A DNA stretch of 63,031 bases, taken from contig JAKOVH010000034.1 in NCBI GenBank assembly GCA_029782145.1, positions 1 to 63,031 on the forward strand, written 5' to 3'. This DNA comes from Actinomycetes bacterium. Its GTDB lineage: Bacteria > Actinomycetota > Acidimicrobiia > Acidimicrobiales > Acidimicrobilacustridaceae. Below are positions 1-7,535 of this stretch, in pieces. Both the position numbers and the translations under genes were made by a program. Position 1 is the first letter of the stretch. Every line of letters starts with the position of its first letter. The notes under the pieces were generated by a model, which searched no databases, was not told the DNA's origin, and saw nothing but the letters and a program-made list of their open reading frames with translations.

Positions 1-824
1 TTCGAGGTCGTGTTGTCGGCCAGGACCTTGCCGCCGGTCTGGCAGGTCGGGCAGTAGTTGACCGTGTAGGCGTTGTACTCCACCGCTCGCACCGTGTCGC
101 TGCACACCGGGCACGGCTCACCGGCGCGCTTGTAGACGTTGCCCGGCCGCTCGGCCGACGAGCTCATCGACTCCCGCGCCCGCTCGACGGCGAGGGCGTC
201 GTCGATGCAGGCGTGGATGGCGTCGTGGAGCCGATCGACGTCGTCGTCGGAGAGCTTGGCGGTGGACGCGAAGGGCGAGAGCTTCGCCCGGTGGCAGATC
301 TCGCTCGAGAGGCGGCGGCCGATGCCCGCGATGTGGCGCTGGTCGCGCAAGAAGCCGTGGACCCGCATCGACGTGGCCGCCAGCGCGGCGGCCAGCCCGA
401 CCCGGTCGAGGCCGAGGGCGTCGGGCCCGAGCCCCTGGATCGGCGGCTGGCCGGTGGGGTCGCCGGCCACCACCCACACCCCGGCCCGCTTCTCCTTGGC
501 CATCTCGGTCAGCAGCAGGGCCGAGCCGTCGTCGAAGGTCCAGCGGGCCAGGCCGCCCTTGGGCTTGGCCGACTGCTTGGCGTCGGGCTCCAGCCGTCCG
601 CCCTGCATCAGGTGCACGACGAAGCGCTCCTCGCCGAAGCCGAGCAGCAGGTACTTCCCGATGCGGGCCACGTCGCGGAGCTCGGTGCCGACCAGGCCGG
701 CGGGGTCGGGCGAGACGGTCTTGAGGGCGGTGAAGGTGAGCGGCCGGAAGCCCGCCAGGGTGCGGCCGCCGAAGGCGGCGCTGAGCCGCTCGGCGTGGGC
801 CTGGAGCTCGGGCAGCTCGGGCAT
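1..824 (-). CDS. Fpg/Nei-family DNA glycosylase, 3' end cut by window edge
   Basis: Base-excision repair DNA glycosylase/AP lyase of the formamidopyrimidine-glycosylase family. It starts MPELPELQ, the typical Fpg N-terminus in which Pro2 is the catalytic nucleophile. An H2TH-like segment (GIGRRLSSEICHRAKLSPF) lies about two-thirds along. Near the visible C-terminus there is a zinc finger with two CxxC pairs (CPVC and CPTC). The reading frame runs open off the left edge, so the last residues are missing. It starts 13 bases after the stop of the SCP2 gene and is probably cotranscribed with it. Whether the substrate preference is Fpg-like (8-oxoG) or Nei-like cannot be told. The family call is firm. 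Confidence 0.88.
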   Translation of the reverse strand, partial: MPELPELQAHAERLSAAFGGRTLAGFRPLTFTALKTVSPDPAGLVGTELRDVARIGKYLLLGFGEERFVVHLMQGGRLEPDAKQSAKPKGGLARWTFDDGSALLLTEMAKEKRAGVWVVAGDPTGQPPIQGLGPDALGLDRVGLAAALAATSMRVHGFLRDQRHIAGIGRRLSSEICHRAKLSPFASTAKLSDDDVDRLHDAIHACIDDALAVERARESMSSSAERPGNVYKRAGEPCPVCSDTVRAVEYNAYTVNYCPTCQTGGKVLADNTTS

Positions 825-837
825 CGTCGGTGGCCTC

Positions 838-1221
838 TCAGCCCACCTGGTCCCGCAGCGGCGCGAGCGCGTCGGTGAGCGACGCCAGCAGCTCGTGGTG
901 GTGCAGCAGGGCGCCCACGTCACCGCCGACGCGCAGGTGGCCGGCCATGAACGCCGCCTGGGCGCTGGTCTCGCCCCGCTGGATCCCTGTCGCCGTGGCC
1001 CGGTCGCAGGTGAAGGTGACGGTGGCGTCGGCGGCGGCACCTTGCGTCAACGAGACCCGCCCGTCGTCGATGCGCACGTGCCACGTCGTCGGGGGCGGCG
1101 GATCCGTCACCGTCTGCTGCAGCACCAGCTGGGCCCCCCGAGTGGCGGCGGCCAGGCGCACGTCGGCGCGCAGGGCCAGGTCGGCGGCCCGGAACCAGGC
1201 GGGGGAGAGGTACTCCGGCAC
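838..1221 (-). CDS. SCP2 sterol-transfer-domain-like protein
   Basis: Small protein (127 aa from the GTG at 1221) that looks like a stand-alone SCP2 fold. It has an N-terminal helix (YLSPAWFRAADLAL), then beta strands including WHVRIDDGRVSLTQGAAADATVTFTCD, and a C-terminal helical part (AAFMAGHLRVGGDVGALLHHHELLASL) typical of the sterol-carrier domain used for lipid or acyl-CoA binding. The start is uncertain because the frame is open upstream; the GTG was chosen because the residues before it are Arg/Pro-rich and unlike the domain. Its stop is 13 bases before the glycosylase start. The ligand is unknown. Confidence 0.65.
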   Translation of the reverse strand: MPEYLSPAWFRAADLALRADVRLAAATRGAQLVLQQTVTDPPPPTTWHVRIDDGRVSLTQGAAADATVTFTCDRATATGIQRGETSAQAAFMAGHLRVGGDVGALLHHHELLASLTDALAPLRDQVG

Positions 1222-1458
1222 GTCCCGCAGACTAGGGGCGTCGGGGACGTGCCGGTCCGTCGCCGTCCCGGGGCACCGGCTCGCGCCGGCTCGGAGCGGC
1301 TCGGGCCGGCCGGGGCGGGGCTCCTCTGTACCCATCTCCGGCCCGGTCGAGAACCCCTGAACCGGCGAACCACCACGACCACGGCGCCGGCGTGACGCAA
1401 CTAACTGAGCCGGCAAAATTCCTCGGCCGGTGCGTGTCGGGACGAGGCGCGTTGGCGT

Positions 1459-1464
1459 TATCTT
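1459..1464 (+). promoter_or_regulatory. -10-like TATCTT for the MarR gene
   Basis: TATCTT lies 8 bases before the ATG at 1473, the geometry expected of a leaderless transcript, and no Shine-Dalgarno is visible. The 1400-1430 stretch just upstream is unusually AT-rich for this window (GCAACTAACTGA, GCAAAATTCC) and could hold an operator. No clear -35 box is seen. Nothing else was recognised in the 251-base divergent gap. Confidence 0.4.
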
Positions 1465-1472
1465 GTGGCTCC

Positions 1473-1910
1473 ATGTCGAAACGTCCTCCCGCCGCCCCCG
1501 GCGACCTCAACGTGAAGCTGATGCGGGTCGCGCGGGCCCACCGCACGCTCGCGGCGTCCCTCCTGTCCGAGGTCGGGCTCCATCCCGGCCAGGAGGCGCT
1601 GCTGATGGAGCTCTGGGACCACGACGGCCGCACCCAGGCCAACCTGGCCGAGTCCCTCGGGGTCGAGCCGCCCACCGTCACCAAGATGCTCCAGCGCATG
1701 GAGAACGCCGACCTCGTCGACCGCCGCCCCGACGCCACCGACCGTCGGGCCATCCGGGTGTACCTCACCCCCAAGGGGCGCCGGCTCAAGGGCCGGGTCG
1801 ACAAGCTGTGGGCCGAGCTGGAGGCGCGCACCGTCGCCGGGCTCTCCGACCGCCAGCGGTCCACCCTGCGGTCGCTGCTCAACGCCCTCGAGGGCAACCT
1901 GTCGTCCTGA
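1473..1910 (+). CDS. MarR-family transcriptional regulator
   Basis: A 145-aa dimeric winged-helix repressor or activator of the MarR family. Visible features are an N-terminal helix (LMRVARAHRTLAASLL), a recognition-helix region (TQANLAESLGVEPPTVTKMLQRMENADLVDRR) followed by the wing with the hallmark D-x-R-A pattern (PDATDRRAIRVYLTPKGR), and a C-terminal dimerisation helix. The ATG at 1473 is preferred over the upstream in-frame ATG because homology starts here and a -10-like box sits 8 bases before it. It is divergent from the SCP2/glycosylase pair, so it may control that pair or itself. The ligand is unknown. Confidence 0.88.
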   Translation: MSKRPPAAPGDLNVKLMRVARAHRTLAASLLSEVGLHPGQEALLMELWDHDGRTQANLAESLGVEPPTVTKMLQRMENADLVDRRPDATDRRAIRVYLTPKGRRLKGRVDKLWAELEARTVAGLSDRQRSTLRSLLNALEGNLSS

Positions 1911-1999
1911 CGGCGGCCCGGCCGGGCCCGTTCGGTACAGTCCTGGCGACACGAGCGCAGCCGATCGTCGCGGCGGCGTCGCACCCCCGGAGGGCAGAC

Positions 2000-2509
2000 A
2001 TGGGCTTCCTCGACAAGGTCAAGGAGCAGGCCAACACGTTGGCCAACACGGTCAACGAGACGGTGTCCAAGGGCCAGCAGTCGATCGACCAGAGCACGTC
2101 GCGCAAGCACGCCGACGGCCTCCTGCGCGACCTGGGCGCGTTGGTCTACGCCCGTGAGAGCGGGCGGGCCACCGACACGACCGAGGCCGACATCCAGCGG
2201 CTGCTCACCGACCTGCAGGCCCACGAGGTCCAGGGTGGCGCCGTCGACCTCTCCGACCACTCCCGTCCACCCGCCCCCGGCCAGGCGGCAGCGCCGCCCG
2301 CCCCGGGCGCGGGAGCCCCGCCGCCCCCGCCGGCCGCCGCTGCGGCTCCGCCCGCGCCCGGCACCGCCACGCCCCCGCCCCCGCCGGCGGCGCCCGCTGC
2401 GCCACCCGCGCCGGGCACCGTCGCCCCGCCGCCTCCGCCCGGCACGGTGGCACCCCCTCCACCGCCCGGCACGGTGGCACCTCCGCCCCCGCCCGGCTCG
2501 GTGTCGTAG
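2000..2509 (+). CDS. Hypothetical protein with amphipathic N-terminus and proline-rich tail
   Basis: Family not recognised. The 169-aa protein has a helical N-terminal half (MGFLDKVKEQANTLANTVNE, then HADGLLRDLGALVYARESG) resembling small actinobacterial proteins of unknown role. An extended Ala/Pro/Gly tail from about residue 90 contains three 9-residue GTVAPPPPP units. No signal peptide or membrane segment is visible. A strong Shine-Dalgarno (GGAGGG, 1989-1994) lies 5 bases before the ATG. The dehydrogenase gene begins 13 bases after its stop, suggesting one transcript. The tail suggests a disordered, possibly protein-binding region; this is inference. Confidence 0.7.
   Translation: MGFLDKVKEQANTLANTVNETVSKGQQSIDQSTSRKHADGLLRDLGALVYARESGRATDTTEADIQRLLTDLQAHEVQGGAVDLSDHSRPPAPGQAAAPPAPGAGAPPPPPAAAAAPPAPGTATPPPPPAAPAAPPAPGTVAPPPPPGTVAPPPPPGTVAPPPPPGSVS
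2414..2494 (+). repeat. Three 27-bp in-frame repeats coding GTVAPPPPP
   Basis: Units at 2414-2440, 2441-2467 and 2468-2494. Units 2 and 3 share the codons for GTVA and differ only at silent Pro codons, which indicates tandem duplication inside the proline-rich tail. Confidence 0.85.
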
Positions 2510-2522
2510 CCGACGCCGGATC

Positions 2523-3464
2523 GTGCTCCGCGTCCTCAGCCAGGTCGGTCGCCTGGAGGCGCTCTCGCTCCCCGACGACGTCGCCGAGCGGGTGGAGGTC
2601 GTGCCCATCCCGGCCGAGGGAGAGCTGCACGACGGCCTCACCGGCGAGATCCTCATCACCCGGCCCTCACGGGTGCCCAACCTGGCTCACGTGCTCAGCC
2701 GCGGCGTCCGGTGGGTCCACCTCATCGGCACCGGCATCGACGACTTCCCCCTCGAGCTCGTGGGCCCCGACTGCGTCCTCACCAACTCACGGGGCCTGAG
2801 CGCGGTGCCCATCTCGGAGTGGGTGCTGGCGTGCATGCTGGCGTTCGAAAAGCGGCTCCCGGAGTCGTGGGTGCACGAGCCGCCGCCGCGCTGGAACATC
2901 CCCGACCCGCCGCTCGGCACGCTCGCCGGGCGCACGCTGGCGCTGCTGGGCCTGGGCGGCATCGGCACGGCGGTGGCCACCCGGGCGCTGCCGTTCGGCA
3001 TGGAGGTCAAGGCGCTGCGCCACCGCGCCGCGCCCAGCCCGATCGACGGGGTGCGCCTGGTGCACTCGATCGACGAGCTGGTCGCCGGCGCCCACCACCT
3101 GGTGCTCGTGGCCCCGCTCACCGACGCCACCCGCGGCCTCCTCGACCGTCGCGCCTTCGCCGCCATGGAGCCCGGCGTCCACCTGGTGAACGTGGCGCGG
3201 GGCCCGATCGTGGTGGAGGACGACCTGCGCCACGCCCTCGACGACGGCATCGTCGTCTGCGCCAGCCTCGACACCACCGACCCCGAGCCGCTCCCCGAGG
3301 GGCACTGGATGTACCGCCACCCGCAGGTGCGGGTCAGCCCCCACGTGTCCTGGAACTGGCCGGGGGCGTTCGCCGCCATGTTCGAGACGTTCGGCGAGAA
3401 CCTCCGCCGCTACCTCGACGGGCGACCGCTGCTGTCGGTCGTCGACCCCGCCGCCGGCTACTGA
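2523..3464 (+). CDS. D-isomer-specific 2-hydroxyacid dehydrogenase
   Basis: NAD(P)-dependent oxidoreductase of the 2-hydroxyacid dehydrogenase family (2-keto acid to D-2-hydroxy acid), cytosolic, 313 aa from a GTG start. The Rossmann motif GLGGIG is at residues 143-148. The catalytic trio expected for the family is present: Arg226 (NVARG), Glu255 (DPEPLPEGH) and His274 (SPHVSWNW). The GTG at 2523 begins the first beta strand (VLRVLSQVG) directly. The gene is sandwiched between the proline-rich protein (13 bases upstream) and a hypothetical gene that starts one base after its stop. The specific substrate cannot be read from the sequence. Confidence 0.9.
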   Translation: MLRVLSQVGRLEALSLPDDVAERVEVVPIPAEGELHDGLTGEILITRPSRVPNLAHVLSRGVRWVHLIGTGIDDFPLELVGPDCVLTNSRGLSAVPISEWVLACMLAFEKRLPESWVHEPPPRWNIPDPPLGTLAGRTLALLGLGGIGTAVATRALPFGMEVKALRHRAAPSPIDGVRLVHSIDELVAGAHHLVLVAPLTDATRGLLDRRAFAAMEPGVHLVNVARGPIVVEDDLRHALDDGIVVCASLDTTDPEPLPEGHWMYRHPQVRVSPHVSWNWPGAFAAMFETFGENLRRYLDGRPLLSVVDPAAGY

Positions 3465-3465
3465 C

Positions 3466-4050
3466 GTGCCGGCCGCCCCTGGGCCCCGGGGGCCGGACCC
3501 GGCCGACGAGGGTCGCCACCCCGCCAGTGCGCTGGAACGCTGGACCTTCACGGCCGGTGGCATGGGAGGTGCGGTGCCCCGCCTCCTCGTGGTGCACCTG
3601 ACGTTGCTCGACGGCGACGGCCGGGCGGCGTTCGCCGCCGCGCTCAGCACCGGGAGCTCCTCGGCGGTGGTGCTGGTGGCCGACGACCTCGACCTGCCCC
3701 GGGTGGGGCTGGAGCTGCGGGGCCCGGGGCTGTGGGCGGACCACAACGTCGAGGAGCCGTTCGAGCGGTGGAGCCTCGGTCTCGAGGCGTTCGGTGTCGG
3801 TGTCGACGTGCCACCGGCCACCGACCTCGACGTGCTGTTGGCGTCGCGCGGCTCGCCCGAGCTGCGGGGCGACCGGGTGCCGGTCGGCTGGGACCTCGAG
3901 TGGACGAGCGTCGAGGCGCCCGAGGTCGAGCCGGCGGCCGCAGCGGCCCTCGGCGGCTACCGGGTCGCCTGCCGGGTCGAGGGCGAGGTCGTGGTCGGTG
4001 CCGGCCGCCTCGAACTCGACGAGGCGGGGGAGCGGACCCACCACTGGTGA
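3466..4050 (+). CDS. Hypothetical protein, GTG start directly after the dehydrogenase
   Basis: A 194-aa protein of unknown function. The GTG start lies one base after the dehydrogenase stop, so translation is probably coupled. There is no signal peptide, membrane segment or cysteine cluster apart from one Cys. Segments such as LWADHNVEEPFERWSLGLEAFGVGVD and the C-terminal GERTHHW recall lipocalin- or tocopherol-cyclase-like beta proteins, where a similar R-x-H-x-W closes the domain. That resemblance is weak and from memory. Alternative: an uncharacterised family peculiar to this lineage. Confidence 0.6.
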   Translation: MPAAPGPRGPDPADEGRHPASALERWTFTAGGMGGAVPRLLVVHLTLLDGDGRAAFAAALSTGSSSAVVLVADDLDLPRVGLELRGPGLWADHNVEEPFERWSLGLEAFGVGVDVPPATDLDVLLASRGSPELRGDRVPVGWDLEWTSVEAPEVEPAAAAALGGYRVACRVEGEVVVGAGRLELDEAGERTHHW

Positions 4051-4087
4051 CCGGCTGCCCCGCCCGGGCGAGCGGTCGGCGGGCCAC

Positions 4088-4093
4088 TAACCT
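4088..4093 (+). promoter_or_regulatory. -10-like TAACCT for the DedA gene
   Basis: TAACCT is 7 bases before the ATG at 4101, with no Shine-Dalgarno in between. This fits a leaderless promoter. Confidence 0.4.
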
Positions 4094-4100
4094 CGTCCGG

Positions 4101-4793
4101 ATGCGCAGCAGCCTCCTCGCCTCGATCGGGATCGACCCGCAGCGGCTGATCGAGTCCGTCGGGCTCATCGGCCTGTGGGCGGTGATCTTCGCCGAGTCCG
4201 GCATCATGATCGGCTTCTTCCTGCCCGGCGACTCGCTGCTGTTCACCGCGGGGCTGCTCACCTCGGGCCTGGAGCTCGACAACGGCAAGGAGTTCGTCCT
4301 CGCCGGAGGCCACGTGTGGCTGGTCGCCCTGGGCTGTGCCATCGCCGCCGTCGCCGGCGACCAGGTCGGCTACCTGTTCGGCCAGAAGGTCGGCCCGTCG
4401 CTGTTCCGCCGCCCCGAGTCGAGGCTGTTCAAGCCCGAGTACGTCATGAAGGCCGAGCTGTTCTTCGAGCGGCACGGCGCCAAGGCGATCGTGCTCGCCC
4501 GCTTCGTGCCGGTGGTGCGCACCTTCACCCCCATCGTGGCCGGCACCTCCAACATGCACTACCGCACGTTCGTCAGGTACAACGTCATCGGCGGCGTGCT
4601 GTGGTCGGTGGGGTTCGTGCTGCTCGGCTACTGGCTCGGCCAGACGTTCCCCTGGATCGGCAAGAACATCGAGCTCGCCGTGCTGGTCATCGTGCTGTTC
4701 TCGGTCGTCCCCATCGGCATCGAGTTCTGGCGCCACCGCCGCAAGGCGAAGCTCGACGCCGCCCTGGCCGAGTACAACGAAGAGCACCCCTGA
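4101..4793 (+). CDS. DedA/SNARE-associated family membrane protein
   Basis: A 230-aa inner-membrane protein of the DedA family. Members act in lipid and membrane homeostasis, and several are undecaprenyl-phosphate or phospholipid flippases. Family marks are E32 in the first hairpin with the downstream FFLPGD (residues 39-44), and the block RHGAKAIVLARFVPVVRTFTPIVAG with its conserved Arg and Pro residues. Hydrophobic segments lie near residues 18-60, 75-95, 155-180 and 200-220, with a basic C-terminus (WRHRRKAK). The ATG at 4101 is chosen because upstream codons are non-homologous and a -10-like box precedes it. It converges on the ABC permease gene across a hairpin. The specific lipid is unknown. 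Confidence 0.88.
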   Translation: MRSSLLASIGIDPQRLIESVGLIGLWAVIFAESGIMIGFFLPGDSLLFTAGLLTSGLELDNGKEFVLAGGHVWLVALGCAIAAVAGDQVGYLFGQKVGPSLFRRPESRLFKPEYVMKAELFFERHGAKAIVLARFVPVVRTFTPIVAGTSNMHYRTFVRYNVIGGVLWSVGFVLLGYWLGQTFPWIGKNIELAVLVIVLFSVVPIGIEFWRHRRKAKLDAALAEYNEEHP

Positions 4794-4811
4794 CCCTCCG
4801 CCCGGGGGGTC
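4792..4811. terminator. Hairpin between convergent DedA and ABC permease genes
   Basis: GACCCTCC pairs with GGGGGGTC (one G-T wobble) around a 4-base GCCC loop, overlapping the DedA stop codon and ending 7 bases before the permease stop. It suits a bidirectional terminator without a U-tract, common in GC-rich genomes. Confidence 0.5.
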
Positions 4812-4817
4812 GGTGGG

Positions 4818-6452
4818 TCACTCGCCGGCCACGTCGCGCCGGGCCAGCGCCGCCACGCCGGCGGCCGCGGCCAGCAGGCCGAGGCCGACGAGCCACGCCA
4901 CGGCGGACCACCGCAGCGGAGCCGCCGGCACGGGCGTGAGGTGCGACAGCAGCGACGAGTCGAGGACCCACCGGTTCGTCGTGAGCGAGGAGCCGACCAC
5001 CTCCACCACGAACGACCACAGGATCACCGCGTACAGCACGGGTGTGGCGATCCGGGGCACCAGCCCGTAGAGCAGCGCACCGATCCCCAGCACGGCGACG
5101 GCCGGGGCGGCGGTGTTCGCGCCGGCCTGGAGCATCCGGCCGAGCGGGATGGCGTTGCTCCCGCCGATGGTGCCGAGCCACCCGCCGAGCGCGCACGCCA
5201 GCCCGGTGGCGGCCACGAGCACCACCCCGAACCCCAGCCGGCCCGCCGCCCACTGCGTGCGGCTCACCGGTCGGGCCAGGAGGTTGTCGAGGTGGCCGCC
5301 GGCCTCCTCGTGGCGCATGGCGGCGATCTGGCCAGCGGCGGCGAAGGCGACGAGCGGCGCGATGTACAAGAACTCGTAGCCGAGCCAGGCGGCCGACCCG
5401 CCGGCCTGCCCACCGAGCCGGGTGACCGTCTCGTTGAGCGAGCCGTTGCCGATGTCGGCCGTGCCGGCCGTGCGGGCCACGACACCGAAGACGGCGGCGA
5501 GGGCGCCGAGCCCGACGGCCCAGGCGACGAGCACCCAGCGCTCCAGGCGCACGACCAGTCCCAGCGGGCTGTCGAGGAGCCGGGTGCCGCTCGTCGGCAC
5601 CTGCGGCCGAGCCAGGGCACCGGCGCCGACGTCGCGTCGCTCCGCCAGCGCCAGGGTGGCCACCACGCACGCCCCGACCAGCACGGCGATGGGCACGAGC
5701 GCCCACGGGGCCGAGCCCGTCAGCGGGCGCAGGTTCTCCACCCAGCCGAGGGGCGAGAGCCACCGCAACCAGCCCAGGCCGTCGGCGGAGTCGGCCACCG
5801 CCCGCACCACGAGCGAGCCGGCGAGCACCGCCGCGCCGAGCCCGTTGGCGTGGCGCCGGTTGGTGCCGAGCTGGCTCGTCACCGCCCCGACGGCGAGGAA
5901 GATCGCCGCGCCGGCCACGAGGGCGGTGGCGTAGAACCATGAGGCGCCGAGCGTGAACCCCACGCTCGAGCGGGTGCCGGCCACGACGAGGGCGATCGAC
6001 GTCACCGCCCACAGGGCCGCGAAGCCGGCGCCGAGGCCGACGAGGGCCTGGCCCGTCGCCGTGCGCCGGGTGGTCCGCCCGGCGAGCAGGAGCTCCCAGC
6101 GGCCGGCGTCCTCCTCGCCCCGCAGCAGGCGCGTGGCGGTGAGCAGACCCCAGATGGCGCCCACGATCACCAGCAGCCCGAAGACCCGCCACGCCACGAA
6201 CCCCTCGATGGTGTCGAGGCGGTGCCCGACACCCGTGACGGCGGCGAGCCCGGCGTTGGTGCCGATGGTGCGAGCGAGCTCGGTGCGCGACTCGAGCGTC
6301 GGGAAGTTGTGGGTGTAGGACAGCGCCTCGTTGGCGGCCAGCCCTCCGAAGAGCAGGCCCCACACCACGCCCGAGCGCAGCGCCCGCCGGGCCGTGCGCC
6401 CGGCGACCACCGTCGCCGTGCCCCTCACCGGCTGGGCCTCGTCAGCTCGCAC
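4818..6452 (-). CDS. ABC-2 type exporter permease, two-repeat form
   Basis: A 544-aa polytopic protein with about twelve hydrophobic segments. Each half begins with a basic stretch then membrane helices (ALRSGVVWGLLFGGLA; VLVAWAVGLGALAAVF), the double-repeat layout of permeases that pair with a single DrrA-type ATPase to export antibiotics or lipids. Typical permease cytosolic segments EEDAGRWELLLAGRTTRR and HEEAGGHLDNLLARPVSRTQW occur once per half. The GTG start overlaps the end of the ATPase gene by 11 bases, so the two are translationally coupled. The cargo is not inferable. An ABC-2 exporter is very likely. Confidence 0.85.
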   Translation of the reverse strand: MRADEAQPVRGTATVVAGRTARRALRSGVVWGLLFGGLAANEALSYTHNFPTLESRTELARTIGTNAGLAAVTGVGHRLDTIEGFVAWRVFGLLVIVGAIWGLLTATRLLRGEEDAGRWELLLAGRTTRRTATGQALVGLGAGFAALWAVTSIALVVAGTRSSVGFTLGASWFYATALVAGAAIFLAVGAVTSQLGTNRRHANGLGAAVLAGSLVVRAVADSADGLGWLRWLSPLGWVENLRPLTGSAPWALVPIAVLVGACVVATLALAERRDVGAGALARPQVPTSGTRLLDSPLGLVVRLERWVLVAWAVGLGALAAVFGVVARTAGTADIGNGSLNETVTRLGGQAGGSAAWLGYEFLYIAPLVAFAAAGQIAAMRHEEAGGHLDNLLARPVSRTQWAAGRLGFGVVLVAATGLACALGGWLGTIGGSNAIPLGRMLQAGANTAAPAVAVLGIGALLYGLVPRIATPVLYAVILWSFVVEVVGSSLTTNRWVLDSSLLSHLTPVPAAPLRWSAVAWLVGLGLLAAAAGVAALARRDVAGE

Positions 6453-7377
6453 CGGCCCCGTCCCCGTGCCCGTCCCCGTCCCCGGCCCCGGCCGGTCCGC
6501 CGTCGCCGTAGTGGGCGATGAACAGCTCCTCGAGCGACGGCTCCCGGCTGAGCAGCTGGTGCACCCCCGACGCGGCCAGCACGCCGAGCAGCGGCTCCAC
6601 CGAGCCGACGACCTGGCAGCGGACGTGGTTGCCGGTGACCTCCACCGCCGTCACGCCGGGCACCCGGCGCAGGTCGGGCGGGACGTCGTCGAAGGTGGCG
6701 TCGACGGAGAGAGCGGACAGGTGGCGCATCTCGGCCAACGTGCCGATCTCCACGAGCTCGCCGGCGCGGATGATCGCCACCCGGTCGCTCAGCGCCTCGA
6801 CCTCGCTGAGGATGTGCGAGGAGAGGAACACCGCCTGGCCCCGCCGGCGGGCGTCGGCCACCGCCTCACGGAACTCCTGCTCCATGAGCGGGTCGAGCCC
6901 GGTCGTGGGCTCGTCGAGGATCAACAGGTCGGCTCGGGAGCTCAGGGCGGCGATGAGCAGCACCTTCTGGCGGTTGCCCTTGGAGTAGGCCCTGACCCGC
7001 TTCGACGGGTCGAAGCGGAACCGCTCGACCAGCTCGTCGCGGTAGCGCTCGTCCACCTGGCCCTGCACCCGGCCGAGCAGGTGGAGGGCCTCCGTGCCGG
7101 TCAGGCCGGGCCACAGGTTCGCCTCGCCGGGCACGTAGGCGACCCGCCGGTGGGCCTCCGCCGGGCGGCGCTGGGCGTCGACGCCGAACAGCTCGGCCCG
7201 GCCGCCGCTGGCCCGGGCCAGCCCCAGCAGGCAGCGGATGGTGGTGGTCTTGCCGGCGCCGTTCGGGCCCAGATACCCGACGACCTCGCCGGCCGCCACC
7301 TCGAGGTCGAGGGGCTGCAGCGCCACGGTGGCGCCGAACCGCTTCGACAGCTGCTGGGTCCGGATCGCTGCGACCAT
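6442..7377 (-). CDS. ABC exporter ATPase, DrrA type
   Basis: A 311-aa ATPase. Walker A is GPNGAGKTT, the signature region is YSKGNRQKV (in place of LSGGQ), Walker B is LLILDEPTTGLDP, and the H-loop is SSHILSEVE. A C-terminal regulatory extension ends in a Gly/Asp/His repeat (GDGDGHGDGAG). The start at 7377 (MVAAIRTQQLSKRFG) has a good GGGAGG site upstream; further in-frame upstream starts would add a Pro/Gly-rich segment not seen in the family. It couples to the permease that follows. Substitution of the usual LSGGQ by YSKGN-type sequence is common in this subfamily. Confidence 0.9.
   Translation of the reverse strand: MVAAIRTQQLSKRFGATVALQPLDLEVAAGEVVGYLGPNGAGKTTTIRCLLGLARASGGRAELFGVDAQRRPAEAHRRVAYVPGEANLWPGLTGTEALHLLGRVQGQVDERYRDELVERFRFDPSKRVRAYSKGNRQKVLLIAALSSRADLLILDEPTTGLDPLMEQEFREAVADARRRGQAVFLSSHILSEVEALSDRVAIIRAGELVEIGTLAEMRHLSALSVDATFDDVPPDLRRVPGVTAVEVTGNHVRCQVVGSVEPLLGVLAASGVHQLLSREPSLEELFIAHYGDGGPAGAGDGDGHGDGAGAS
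6456..6491. repeat. Six tandem hexamers (CCCCGT/CCCCGG)
   Basis: Six 6-base units in a row encode the Gly-Asp-rich tail of the ATPase, just before the permease start on the minus strand. Such an array can change copy number by slippage without shifting frame. Confidence 0.8.
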
Positions 7378-7502
7378 CGGCGCCTCCCGCCTCGTGGCGA
7401 CCATCGTCGACGGGACACCGTGGGCGAGCAAGGGCCGACCGGCCCTGGTCGGGACCCCGGGCGCGCCGGTGCCGCCCACCGGGATGGTGGACGGCACCGG
7501 GT

Positions 7503-7521
7503 CACCGGCGGGTCGCCGGTG
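7503..7521 (-). terminator. Hairpin after the MMPL gene
   Basis: CACCGGC and GCCGGTG form a perfect 7-bp stem around a 5-base loop, starting 14 bases past the MMPL stop. There is no U-tract. A second hairpin candidate, AGGGCC-GACC-GGCCCT, lies at 7431-7446 in the same gap. Confidence 0.45.
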
Positions 7522-7535
7522 GCGTCAGCGGCGGG

